Below, one piece after another: positions 1 through 5,542 of a DNA stretch of 5,542 nt; the stretch's first letter is position 1; every line of letters begins with the position of its first letter. A model generated the notes under the pieces. The model made no database searches. It saw nothing but the letters and a program-made list of their open reading frames with translations, and was not told the DNA's origin. Source of the stretch: Candidatus Poseidoniaceae archaeon (lineage in GTDB: Archaea; Thermoplasmatota; Poseidoniia; Poseidoniales; Poseidoniaceae); the NCBI GenBank assembly GCA_013330285.1, contig DUIP01000059.1:1-5542 (forward strand). The letters are read 5' to 3'. The position numbers were made by a program, and so were the translations under genes.

Positions 1-1851
1 ACATTCCTCGAGTATCACGTACGAGTCCATGTCGGCCAAGAGATCGAAACCAGTGACTTGCTCCATGAACTGATCGCCCTTCAATACAGACGAACCGCGA
101 CAGATTTGGCTCGTGGCGATTGTCGTGTCCGAGGCGAAGTCGTCGATGTCTGGATGCCAAGTCGTGACGACCCCTTGCGAATTCAGTTCGATTTCAATGG
201 CATCACGAAGGTGTCGGTGTGCGACCCTGTGAGTTGGGATGTTCTCGACGAATTGGATGAGGCTTGGATTCATCCCAAGGAGTTCTACATGACCAGTCCA
301 GAACGCCTTGAGGCTGCACTGGTCTCAATCGAGGACGAGTTGGACGATCGAATCGCACACTTTGCGAGTGAAGGAAAGGAACTTGAACGTCATCGCATTG
401 AACAGCGAACGAGGTATGATTTGGAAATGATTCGAGAAATAGGTCATTGCCAGTCGATTGAGAATTATTCATTGCATTTCGATGGGCGGCAACGAGGAGA
501 ACGCCCTCATTGCTTGTTGGACTTCTTCGCAGCGTGCGCCAAGCAATTCCATGGTGATCCCAAGAAATTCCTCGTCATCATGGATGAATCACACGTCACA
601 CTGCCTCAAGTGGGTGGCATGTACTACGGCGACCGTTCACGAAAAGAAAGCCTGATCAATTTTGGTTTCCGCTTACCAACTGCTGCGGACAATCGACCAC
701 TCAAGATTCCAGAATTCCAAAGCTTGATTCCACAAATGGTCTATGTTTCAGCGACCCCAGGTGAGCGGGAGTTGCGGCATTTGTGCGAATTGACCGGCCA
801 ACCACTCCCCAAAGGACTGCTTCATGCCCAGTCAGGCGGTGGGGCTGGCCCACGGGATTTAGAGAAAAAACATCCTGAGAGCGAGAGCCTGTACCACATG
901 GTGCAGCATATCGATGGCATTGCAAAGATGGAAATCCGTCCAACGGGCCTGCTTGACCCGGAAATCGAAGTTCGTCCAACCAGTGGTCAAATGGCAGACC
1001 TGTTGAGTGAAATCAATTCTCGAGTCGAGCGAGGAGAGCGAACTTTGGTCACGGTGCTGACCATCAAATTCGCTGAAGAGGTGGCCGAATACCTCAACCG
1101 AATGGGCGTAAAGGCGCATCATCTTCACTCGGAAATTGACACCATTGAACGAACCGAAATCATCAACGCTCTGCGTATTGGTCACATCGATGTGATTGTC
1201 GGAATCAACCTGTTGAGGGAAGGACTCGACTTGCCTGAAGTAAGCCTCGTGGCCATCTTTGATGCCGATCGTCAAGGCTTCTTGAGAAACGAACGCAGCC
1301 TCCTTCAAACCATTGGCCGTGCTGCTCGAAACCTGAACGGCCATGTCATCTTGTATGCCGATGGCATGTCGCAAGCCATGAAGGCTGCAATCACGCAGAC
1401 GCTCGAGCGACGTGAACGTCAGCAAGCTTACAATGAGGCCAATAACATCACACCGAAAGGTATCGTCAAGGCATTACCCAAAATGAATTCCGACCTCGAT
1501 GACTTGATTGCAGGAACTTCAAGTTCGAAAGATGGTTCTCGACGACTTGTCGCCAAAAAGGGCGGACGCAAGGAGGGCGATTGGGCACAGCGGCTCAACC
1601 TTGGAGCAGGTGCGTGGGCCTCTGGTAAAGGCCAAGATGGAAGCAGTGGAGTCAAATCAAATAATTCAATTGGAAATTCAAATATCCAATTGGCTTATGA
1701 TGAACCATCTGATGCCAAAAACTTCTCACCAGAGCAAATTCAAGACATGTTGAAGGAACTCAAATCAGCCATGCAGGTCGCTGCAAAGAACCTTGATTTC
1801 GAAGAAGCTGCAAGGCTCAGAGATCGTATTTTCGAACTCGAACAGTTGTAA
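1..1851 (+). CDS. uvrB: UvrABC system protein B (excinuclease subunit B), 5'-truncated by the window edge
   Basis: UvrB is the damage-verifying helicase-like subunit of nucleotide-excision repair. It is loaded on DNA by UvrA and then recruits UvrC for incision. The frame is open to base 1, so the 616 codons here are the C-terminal part; E. coli UvrB is 673 residues. The ATP-binding Walker A loop and DNA-clamping beta-hairpin should lie upstream. Visible in order (fragment codon numbers): the UvrA-interacting domain with RVRGEVVDVW near 42, helicase motif II DESH at 195-198 followed by VTLPQVGGMYYGDR, SATPG at 250-254, GINLLREGLDLPEV at 401-414, motif VI QTIGRAARN at 436-444, and a C-terminal UVR domain at about 580-616 (NLDFEEAARLRDRI) that contacts UvrC. 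An Ser/Gly/Asn/Lys-rich linker of about 69 residues (506-574) precedes the UVR domain and looks longer than usual. All visible motifs are intact. No internal start need be invoked; the first in-frame TTG at 58 lies inside the conserved domain. Confidence 0.97.
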   Translation, partial: TFLEYHVRVHVGQEIETSDLLHELIALQYRRTATDLARGDCRVRGEVVDVWMPSRDDPLRIQFDFNGITKVSVCDPVSWDVLDELDEAWIHPKEFYMTSPERLEAALVSIEDELDDRIAHFASEGKELERHRIEQRTRYDLEMIREIGHCQSIENYSLHFDGRQRGERPHCLLDFFAACAKQFHGDPKKFLVIMDESHVTLPQVGGMYYGDRSRKESLINFGFRLPTAADNRPLKIPEFQSLIPQMVYVSATPGERELRHLCELTGQPLPKGLLHAQSGGGAGPRDLEKKHPESESLYHMVQHIDGIAKMEIRPTGLLDPEIEVRPTSGQMADLLSEINSRVERGERTLVTVLTIKFAEEVAEYLNRMGVKAHHLHSEIDTIERTEIINALRIGHIDVIVGINLLREGLDLPEVSLVAIFDADRQGFLRNERSLLQTIGRAARNLNGHVILYADGMSQAMKAAITQTLERRERQQAYNEANNITPKGIVKALPKMNSDLDDLIAGTSSSKDGSRRLVAKKGGRKEGDWAQRLNLGAGAWASGKGQDGSSGVKSNNSIGNSNIQLAYDEPSDAKNFSPEQIQDMLKELKSAMQVAAKNLDFEEAARLRDRIFELEQL

Positions 1852-1852
1852 T

Positions 1853-1869
1853 CACACCCGTAGGGTGTG
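1853..1869 (+). other. Short hairpin just after the uvrB stop
   Basis: CACACCC (1853-1859) and GGGTGTG (1863-1869) are exact inverted repeats around a 3-base loop, starting 2 bases after the TAA of uvrB. It could cap the 3' end of the uvrB message or separate it from the next gene. No T-tract follows, so neither a bacterial intrinsic nor an archaeal oligo-T terminator is supported. A function is inference only. Confidence 0.35.
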
Positions 1870-1897
1870 CATCAATCTCCTGTGGGCAGGTTCATGT

Positions 1898-1922
1898 GGA
1901 GGCCATGTGTGGAGGTTCCATG
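1898..1922 (+). promoter_or_regulatory. Doubled Shine-Dalgarno/start module before the deoxyhypusine synthase
   Basis: GGAGG occurs at 1898-1902, two bases before an ATG at 1905, and again at 1911-1915, four bases before an ATG at 1920. The two ATGs are in the same frame. The surrounding sequence is a near-direct repeat: CATGTGGAGG (1893-1902) and CATGTGTGGAGG (1904-1915). The second module has the more usable spacing and decides the start chosen here. A start at GTG 1896 or ATG 1905 would add 8 or 5 residues (the extra stretch includes CGGS) with no resemblance to the family. Confidence 0.55.
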
Positions 1923-2936
1923 GCGATTCAACCTGAAGAATTCGATATCCCAGTCGTGGACTATTCATTTCATGACGTTGCCTCGCCGCGGTCATTGATT
2001 GACCAAATGGCGACTGCGGGCGGATTTACCGCAACAAAACTGGCCATGGCACGGGACATCCTTCGGGATATGAAATCAGAACTCGACGCTGTTGAGGGGG
2101 ACGCTGCGAAGGTATGCAACTGGCTTTCATTCCCTGCTTGCTTGTGCGCCACAGGAACCAGGGGTTTCTTTGTTGAAGCGCTTAAGCAACGTATGTTCAA
2201 CGTCGTTTCGACCACCTGCGGCATGCTTGACCACGACATTGCGAGGGCACACAAACACTACTATCACGGGGCGTTCGAACTTGATGATATCGAACTTGGT
2301 GAACATTCCTTGATGCGCCTGGGCAATGTCATTGTCCCCAATTCATCCTACGGTGAAATCATTGAACAGGTGCTGACGCCGGTCCTCGAAGAGATGTATC
2401 AAGATCGCCTCAAGGAAACCGGGAAAACTGGAGCAGATGCTTGGTTAGGCTTTGGCTCAATTCATCTCGTGTGGGAATTAGGCAAGCGAATTGGCACTCC
2501 TGATTCCCTCATTTACTGGGCGTACAAGCACCAAATCCCCGTCGTCATTCCTGGAATCACCGACGGATCGATCGGAGCACAACTGTTCATGTTGCGTCAA
2601 AAGCATCGAGATTTCCACATTGATACGCTCGCTGATGAACAAGTCATGAGCGACATGACATGGGATGTTGAAGTCTCAAACGCACTGATGATCGGTGGTG
2701 GCATCTCCAAGCACCATGTGATTTGGTGGAATCAGTACCGTGGTGGCCTTGATGCTGCAGTCTACATTACAACCGCTCCCGAGCACGATGGTAGCCTTTC
2801 AGGGGCCCGCTTGCGCGAGGCAATCTCTTGGGGCAAGATGCGCCCTGAAGCACCCAATGTGTGTGTTGAAGGGGATGCAAGTGTCTTGTTGCCGTTGCTC
2901 GGCTCCGATCTTTTCCAACCAGGTGATGAACAATGA
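1920..2936 (+). CDS. dys: Deoxyhypusine synthase (archaeal DHS)
   Basis: The enzyme transfers the aminobutyl group of spermidine, NAD-dependently, to one lysine of the initiation/elongation factor aIF5A. This is the first step of hypusine formation, in the cytoplasm. The 338 residues are typical for the family. Visible: an N-terminal FTATKLAMARDIL helix region, SFPACLCATGTRGFFVEAL at about 70-88, TTCGMLDHDIARA at 98-110, YYHGAFELDD near 114-123, GNVIVPNSSYG near 135-145, IPVVIPGITDGSIG near 206-219, GGGISKHH at 259-266, YITTAPEHDGSLSGAR near 282-297, and SWGK at 303-306. By comparison with human DHS, K306 matches the lysine that forms the enzyme-butylimine intermediate, and H265 the active-site histidine of the KHH motif. 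The start at ATG 1920 is chosen for the GGAGG at 1911-1915; the frame is open to GTG 1896. The gene lies 68 bp after uvrB and its TGA overlaps the next ATG by 4 bases. The family call is firm. Substrate is inferred; homospermidine-synthase relatives share the fold. Confidence 0.95.
   Translation: MAIQPEEFDIPVVDYSFHDVASPRSLIDQMATAGGFTATKLAMARDILRDMKSELDAVEGDAAKVCNWLSFPACLCATGTRGFFVEALKQRMFNVVSTTCGMLDHDIARAHKHYYHGAFELDDIELGEHSLMRLGNVIVPNSSYGEIIEQVLTPVLEEMYQDRLKETGKTGADAWLGFGSIHLVWELGKRIGTPDSLIYWAYKHQIPVVIPGITDGSIGAQLFMLRQKHRDFHIDTLADEQVMSDMTWDVEVSNALMIGGGISKHHVIWWNQYRGGLDAAVYITTAPEHDGSLSGARLREAISWGKMRPEAPNVCVEGDASVLLPLLGSDLFQPGDEQ
2921..2927 (+). promoter_or_regulatory. Ribosome binding site of the lipoprotein gene, inside the synthase 3' end
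   Basis: AGGTGAT lies five bases before the ATG at 2933 and matches the anti-Shine-Dalgarno complement well. It sits inside the last codons of the synthase. Together with the ATGA overlap this supports coupled translation and fixes the lipoprotein start, which is also the only start giving the signal peptide. Confidence 0.6.
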
Positions 2937-4381
2937 AGAACAAACAGATTGCAATACTTTTGACGATCCTGATGGGTGCTGCACCCCTTGCAGGATGTTT
3001 TGGAGCCAATGAAATCACAGAGACTGCTGATGAAGATGGTGGCTTCTTTGCCTTCGAACAGGGGCTCAATCCGACGACGTGGTACCACTACCCAGGCGGA
3101 ATCAACGCCATGAACAACACCTCGGCCCTCAATGGGGAAAACATCCCGTTTTACAGCCAAGGCACCTACTATGGGACTGGGTATTCAACCTTTGAACCGA
3201 CGATGGGCATCACGTCGACCGACAACATCTACTTCTCGAGTTATGGCAATGGGCCAGCTGGCTCCACTGCAATTGTCCAATGCAGCAACATGATCGAAAT
3301 GACCAGTTTAAGCGACTTCACGTGTCAAAATGTCTACGGCCCCGTCTTGCCAGTTGCAAATTCCAATGACCCCTATGTCTATGTTGATCCGTGGACCGAT
3401 CGAATCATGAAGTTCGATATGCATGCACTCTTGGGCATGACGGTCGAGTGGAGTGATGACGAGGGCGATTCATGGTTTGGACCATCCGTCGCCACCTCAT
3501 ATTCAGTTCAAGACCACCAAACCATTGCCTCCTCACCCTATGGCGGCATCCTCCATGAAACCCTCTGGGTGTTCTGCATCAATGGAAACTATCCAGCACC
3601 ATTGTGCTCGCAAAGCCAAGACGGTGGGCTCACGTGGGGCCCTGAACTGCCGGGTGCACCCGTCGACTGTCAAAGTGGAGGGCTCTCTGCTCACATCATC
3701 GGCGCTGATAACGGAAACTTCTACCGTGGCCAAAGGGGCTGTGATGGATCTGGTTATTCGATGTACAAAACAGAGGATGGGGCATTGACGTGGACTGAAC
3801 ACGTGCTCCCAACTGAAGTCTCTGGAACTGCAGATACGTGGAATGCAGAAGAAGCACAGGTTGACACGGACAGTCAAAGCAACGTGTATGCTATGTGGAT
3901 GGGCATCGATAACATGCCATACTTCTCTTATTCTCTTGATGATGCAAACACCTGGTCGGATGCCATCATGGTTGGACCAAGTCACCTTGAGGGGACTGGG
4001 TTCCCTGTCGTCATCGCTGGCGACCCTGGTAAGGTGGCCTTTGGATACATTGGAACTGAGGGCGATGGAGTGTGGCACGGCTACATCTCGGTCATCACTG
4101 ACGCATTCAATGCAAATCCGCTGATCACTACGGTTCAACTGAACGCTCCGGATGATCCACTGGACAATGCAAGTCCAACCTGTGGCTACGAACGCTGTGG
4201 CGGGTTTGGGGATTTCATTGACATGCAAATTGACGCTTATGGGCGACCATGGCTTTCCCTTTCACACAATCCAAGCGGCGACACAGGCATCATGGGGACG
4301 TTCACTGAGGGCCCGACCCTCGTGGGTAATGTCACAAGCCTAACACCACTCCCTGTGGGTGGAGTTCAAACCTTAGCTTGA
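2933..4381 (+). CDS. Secreted lipoprotein with Asp-box (BNR/sialidase-like) beta-propeller
   Basis: A 482-residue exported protein. Residues 1-22 form a lipoprotein signal peptide: K2 and K4, a hydrophobic core at about 6-17, and the lipobox LAGC ending at C22. An acidic, flexible stretch (about 25-37) follows. Four Asp-box motifs (S/T-x-D-x-G-x-T-W type) start at S174, S228, T280 and S334, 52-54 residues apart, as expected for successive propeller blades: SDDEGDSW, SQDGGLTW, TEDGALTW and SLDDANTW. The last two have Ala in place of the usual Gly. Eight cysteines after C22 fall in close pairs (117/131, 215/225, 246/270, 417/422), suggesting four disulfides and an extracytoplasmic location. No sialidase RIP motif or clear arginine triad is apparent, so hydrolase activity is not supported; binding of glycans or surface polymers is one guess. 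It starts within the stop of the synthase gene (ATGA) and its own stop overlaps the convergent gene. Precise function unknown. Confidence 0.88.
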   Translation: MKNKQIAILLTILMGAAPLAGCFGANEITETADEDGGFFAFEQGLNPTTWYHYPGGINAMNNTSALNGENIPFYSQGTYYGTGYSTFEPTMGITSTDNIYFSSYGNGPAGSTAIVQCSNMIEMTSLSDFTCQNVYGPVLPVANSNDPYVYVDPWTDRIMKFDMHALLGMTVEWSDDEGDSWFGPSVATSYSVQDHQTIASSPYGGILHETLWVFCINGNYPAPLCSQSQDGGLTWGPELPGAPVDCQSGGLSAHIIGADNGNFYRGQRGCDGSGYSMYKTEDGALTWTEHVLPTEVSGTADTWNAEEAQVDTDSQSNVYAMWMGIDNMPYFSYSLDDANTWSDAIMVGPSHLEGTGFPVVIAGDPGKVAFGYIGTEGDGVWHGYISVITDAFNANPLITTVQLNAPDDPLDNASPTCGYERCGGFGDFIDMQIDAYGRPWLSLSHNPSGDTGIMGTFTEGPTLVGNVTSLTPLPVGGVQTLA

Positions 4382-5247
4382 GGTTCAAGCAAGTGAGCAA
4401 GGCAGTGCATCATCGCTGTACGCACAGGAACAAGAGGACGCCAGCCATCCCCATCTGCAGCATGGAGGGCATCATGGATAGCGGAGAGGTCCGGCCTCTG
4501 CGCTCTGTTCTCTTCAAGGGTCATTGGAACAGGATCTGAAACCATCAGCGGTTGAAGTTCGATGTTCGGTGATGGGGCTGCACTGAGTTCACTGACGCCA
4601 AATGAGCCACTTTGACCTGCAGCGGTACGCTTGTACAACATAACAAATTCCTCCAATGTTTGTTGGTCGCTCCAACATCGACGACCTGACATCTTGCTGA
4701 CCTTGGGGAAGGGCGTTGAACTCATCAGCAAACGAACAAGAGCATCTGCGACATCGATTTCGCCAACCCACCAGTGTTGGCCGTCGTGTTCAATCGTTGG
4801 CGTCATGCCGTTCGAAAGGGCATCGTACCATCGGCAAAGAAGTGAGGGGACCCATGACCCGCCCCGATGCATTGGCATCAAATCGTGAACTGCGACATGA
4901 GCATCAACCCAATCAAAACTCACTTCATTGACCTGTTCGGCAGAGGTGACAAGAATCAATTCGACACCATCAACATCGAACCCAACGCCATCCTCTTGCT
5001 CTGTATTGAATGGCCCCAGGCCAACCATAACGACGCGGTGCCCTTCAGACAATGCTCGTTGGCTTGAGGTGAACACTGATGCCTCTCCGTACTGCAAATC
5101 ATTTGCGTAATGTTGCATGATCATGGCGTGGAGTGGGCCATCGATGATGAGGTCTGATGACGTGCGCAATAACCGTTCAATCAAACCGACCATCAACGAG
5201 GTGGGCGGCCCCCGTAAGTGAATGACCGGTCGCTGAACCATGGCCAT
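4366..5247 (-). CDS. Diverged extended-SDR (NAD-dependent epimerase/dehydratase-like) protein, probably lacking the standard active site
   Basis: The frame is open from a TTG at 5274 (302 residues). ATG 5247 (293 residues) or ATG 5241 (291) are likelier starts, as both are ATG and lie just before the first beta-strand, PVIHLRG. Numbering from the TTG: the C-terminal half resembles extended SDRs. EHDGQHWWVGEIDVADALVR at about 162-181 matches the GDG-x-DF-x-x-VDDVA region. SGRRCWSDQQTLEEF (196-210) matches the strand and helix after it. RPDLSAIHDAL followed by GWRPLVPVRTAM (260-288) matches the usual C-terminal RxD...GWxP segment. VELILVTSAEQV (104-115) fits the central strand. The usual GxxGxxG nucleotide loop is replaced by RGPPTSL (21-27), and no YxxxK pair is found, so activity as a standard epimerase or dehydratase is doubtful. 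The fold is inferred from these resemblances. The gene is convergent with the lipoprotein gene, overlapping it by 16 bp. No partner gene is visible. It may be a pseudoenzyme or a sugar-nucleotide-binding protein. Confidence 0.7.
   Translation of the reverse strand: MAMVQRPVIHLRGPPTSLMVGLIERLLRTSSDLIIDGPLHAMIMQHYANDLQYGEASVFTSSQRALSEGHRVVMVGLGPFNTEQEDGVGFDVDGVELILVTSAEQVNEVSFDWVDAHVAVHDLMPMHRGGSWVPSLLCRWYDALSNGMTPTIEHDGQHWWVGEIDVADALVRLLMSSTPFPKVSKMSGRRCWSDQQTLEEFVMLYKRTAAGQSGSFGVSELSAAPSPNIELQPLMVSDPVPMTLEENRAQRPDLSAIHDALHAADGDGWRPLVPVRTAMMHCLAHLLEPQAKV
4376..4390. other. Hairpin spanning the lipoprotein stop at the convergent gene junction
   Basis: GCTTGA (4376-4381) and TCAAGC (4385-4390) pair exactly around a 3-base loop. 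The left arm contains the TGA of the lipoprotein gene, and the element lies within the last codons of the - strand gene. It might act on both convergent transcripts, but it is short and has no flanking T-tract on either strand, so a terminator is not demonstrated. Confidence 0.3.
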
Positions 5248-5310
5248 GCCACCCAGACCACCCACATCAATCAATCGTGAAATGGGATCCCTCAGATGGA
5301 AAAAATCAAC

Positions 5311-5320
5311 GAATTATACG
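5311..5320 (-). promoter_or_regulatory. Candidate archaeal TATA box for the SDR-like gene
   Basis: Read on the - strand, CGTATAATTC (5320 to 5311) is a TATA-like hexamer. A start site about 25 bases downstream would fall near 5290, giving a leader of about 40 bases to ATG 5247 or about 15 to TTG 5274. No clear purine-rich BRE precedes it, so this is a candidate only. Confidence 0.3.
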
Positions 5321-5346
5321 CCATGAGTGAACCCCCAATAATCACA

Positions 5347-5364
5347 ATTTTTCAATTGAAAAAT
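5347..5364. repeat. 18-bp perfect palindrome in the AT-rich spacer
   Basis: ATTTTTCAATTGAAAAAT is a perfect dyad with no central spacer. Its right arm also pairs with the next bases: AAAAAT (5359-5364), GTT loop, ATTTTT (5368-5373). These two hairpins are mutually exclusive. The core TCAATTGAA recurs at 5497-5505. It lies about 30 bp upstream of the candidate TATA box of the - strand gene, where a transcription factor could bind. Operator function is inferred. Confidence 0.5.
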
Positions 5365-5511
5365 GTTATTTTTAATTGGTTTGCAATTTGTTGAGACAAC
5401 ACCTAGAAACACACAATTTACACCGCCTCTTCGTTACAGATCGTCCAAGCTTTTGACGTAGAACGCCATATCGTAAAATGCAAATTCATTTTGAAATCAA
5501 TTGAACTATAG

Positions 5512-5542
5512 AAAATTTTCAGGCACCAGGCGAAATTTTCAG
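5512..5542. repeat. Pair of short direct repeats with 20-bp period at the right edge
   Basis: AAATTTTCAG occurs at 5513-5522 and again at 5533-5542, exactly 20 bp apart. The first copy overlaps the palindrome GAAAATTTTC (5511-5520). Between them CAGGC is repeated as CAGGCACCAGGC. Only two units are visible, so whether this begins a longer array cannot be told from the window. Confidence 0.4.

Larger units (their letters stand above)
5275..5542. other. AT-rich intergenic region, mostly without recognisable genes
   Basis: No convincing gene is seen. By direct count, 5341-5400 has 14 G+C of 60 and 5461-5520 has 16 of 60, against 25 and 26 of 60 in 5281-5340 and 5401-5460. It holds the candidate promoter of the - strand gene, the 18-bp palindrome, a possible 32-codon + strand ORF (5296-5394), and a 10-base direct repeat at the right edge. 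On the - strand a frame is open from the edge to a TAA at 5418-5420 (40 codons), but it has no start within view and an unusual Trp/Cys/Phe-rich composition. Confidence 0.6.

Noticed and set aside
859..1425. A 188-residue open frame on the - strand inside uvrB
   Set aside because: It is antisense to the conserved helicase motifs of uvrB; its length follows from codon composition of the real gene.
1853..1880. Intrinsic terminator after uvrB
   Set aside because: The 7-bp hairpin is real but no T-run follows it, and the next gene begins only 68 bp downstream on the same strand.
2762..3160. Overlapping open frames on the - strand across the synthase/lipoprotein junction
   Set aside because: They overlap conserved parts of both genes, have no recognisable motif and no supported start.
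3533..4228. A 231-residue open frame on the - strand inside the lipoprotein gene
   Set aside because: It lies wholly antisense to a gene with clear signal peptide and Asp boxes, and shows no family motif or domain pattern of its own.
5434..5469. A short - strand frame reading MAFYVKSLDDL
   Set aside because: Only 11 codons, with an in-frame stop not far upstream and no ribosome binding site; it looks protein-like but is too short to support.
5418..5540. A - strand frame open from the right edge for 40 codons, as the tail of a gene beyond the window
   Set aside because: Composition is odd (three Trp, two Cys and many Phe in 40 residues), the DNA is AT-rich like the spacer, and no family is recognised. 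It cannot be excluded without the flanking sequence.
5497..5542. Start of a CRISPR array or iteron origin at the right edge
   Set aside because: Only two 10-base units are seen, with a 20-bp period that is too short for CRISPR, and no cas or replication gene is in the window.

Overview
The window looks like archaeal chromosomal DNA, most plausibly from a marine Euryarchaeote of the Poseidoniales (Marine Group II) or a relative. The evidence is a complete deoxyhypusine synthase (an archaeal and eukaryotic translation-factor modifying enzyme) next to a bacterial-type UvrB excision-repair helicase and a secreted lipoprotein with a textbook lipobox. Shine-Dalgarno-like motifs, moderate GC and tight packing fit that assignment. 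The lineage is inferred from gene content and general resemblance; no search was run.

Layout: (1) 1-1851, + strand: the C-terminal 616 codons of uvrB, cut by the left edge, so the N-terminal Walker A region is outside. (2) 1852-1919: a 68-bp gap with a short hairpin and a repeated ribosome-binding-site/start module. (3) 1920-2936, +: deoxyhypusine synthase, complete. (4) 2933-4381, +: a 482-residue lipoprotein with four regularly spaced Asp-box motifs (BNR/sialidase-like propeller), joined to the previous gene by an ATGA stop/start overlap. (5) 4366-5247 (frame open to 5274), - strand: a diverged extended-SDR (NAD-dependent epimerase/dehydratase-like) protein, convergent with and overlapping the lipoprotein by 16 bp. 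(6) about 5275-5542: AT-rich, mostly non-coding DNA with the likely promoter of gene 5, an 18-bp perfect palindrome and a short direct repeat at the right edge.

How the genes relate: uvrB acts in nucleotide-excision repair, and the synthase modifies aIF5A using spermidine. The lipoprotein is probably anchored on the outer face of the cytoplasmic membrane. The three share a strand and close spacing and may be co-transcribed, but no common pathway is evident. The - strand gene stands alone with its own upstream region. I see no mobile element, CRISPR array, tRNA or rRNA. No clear new multi-gene system is visible. The points most worth a second look are the SDR-like protein that lacks the usual motifs, the eight-cysteine Asp-box lipoprotein coupled to a translation-factor gene, the doubled start module of the synthase, and the AT-rich palindromic spacer.
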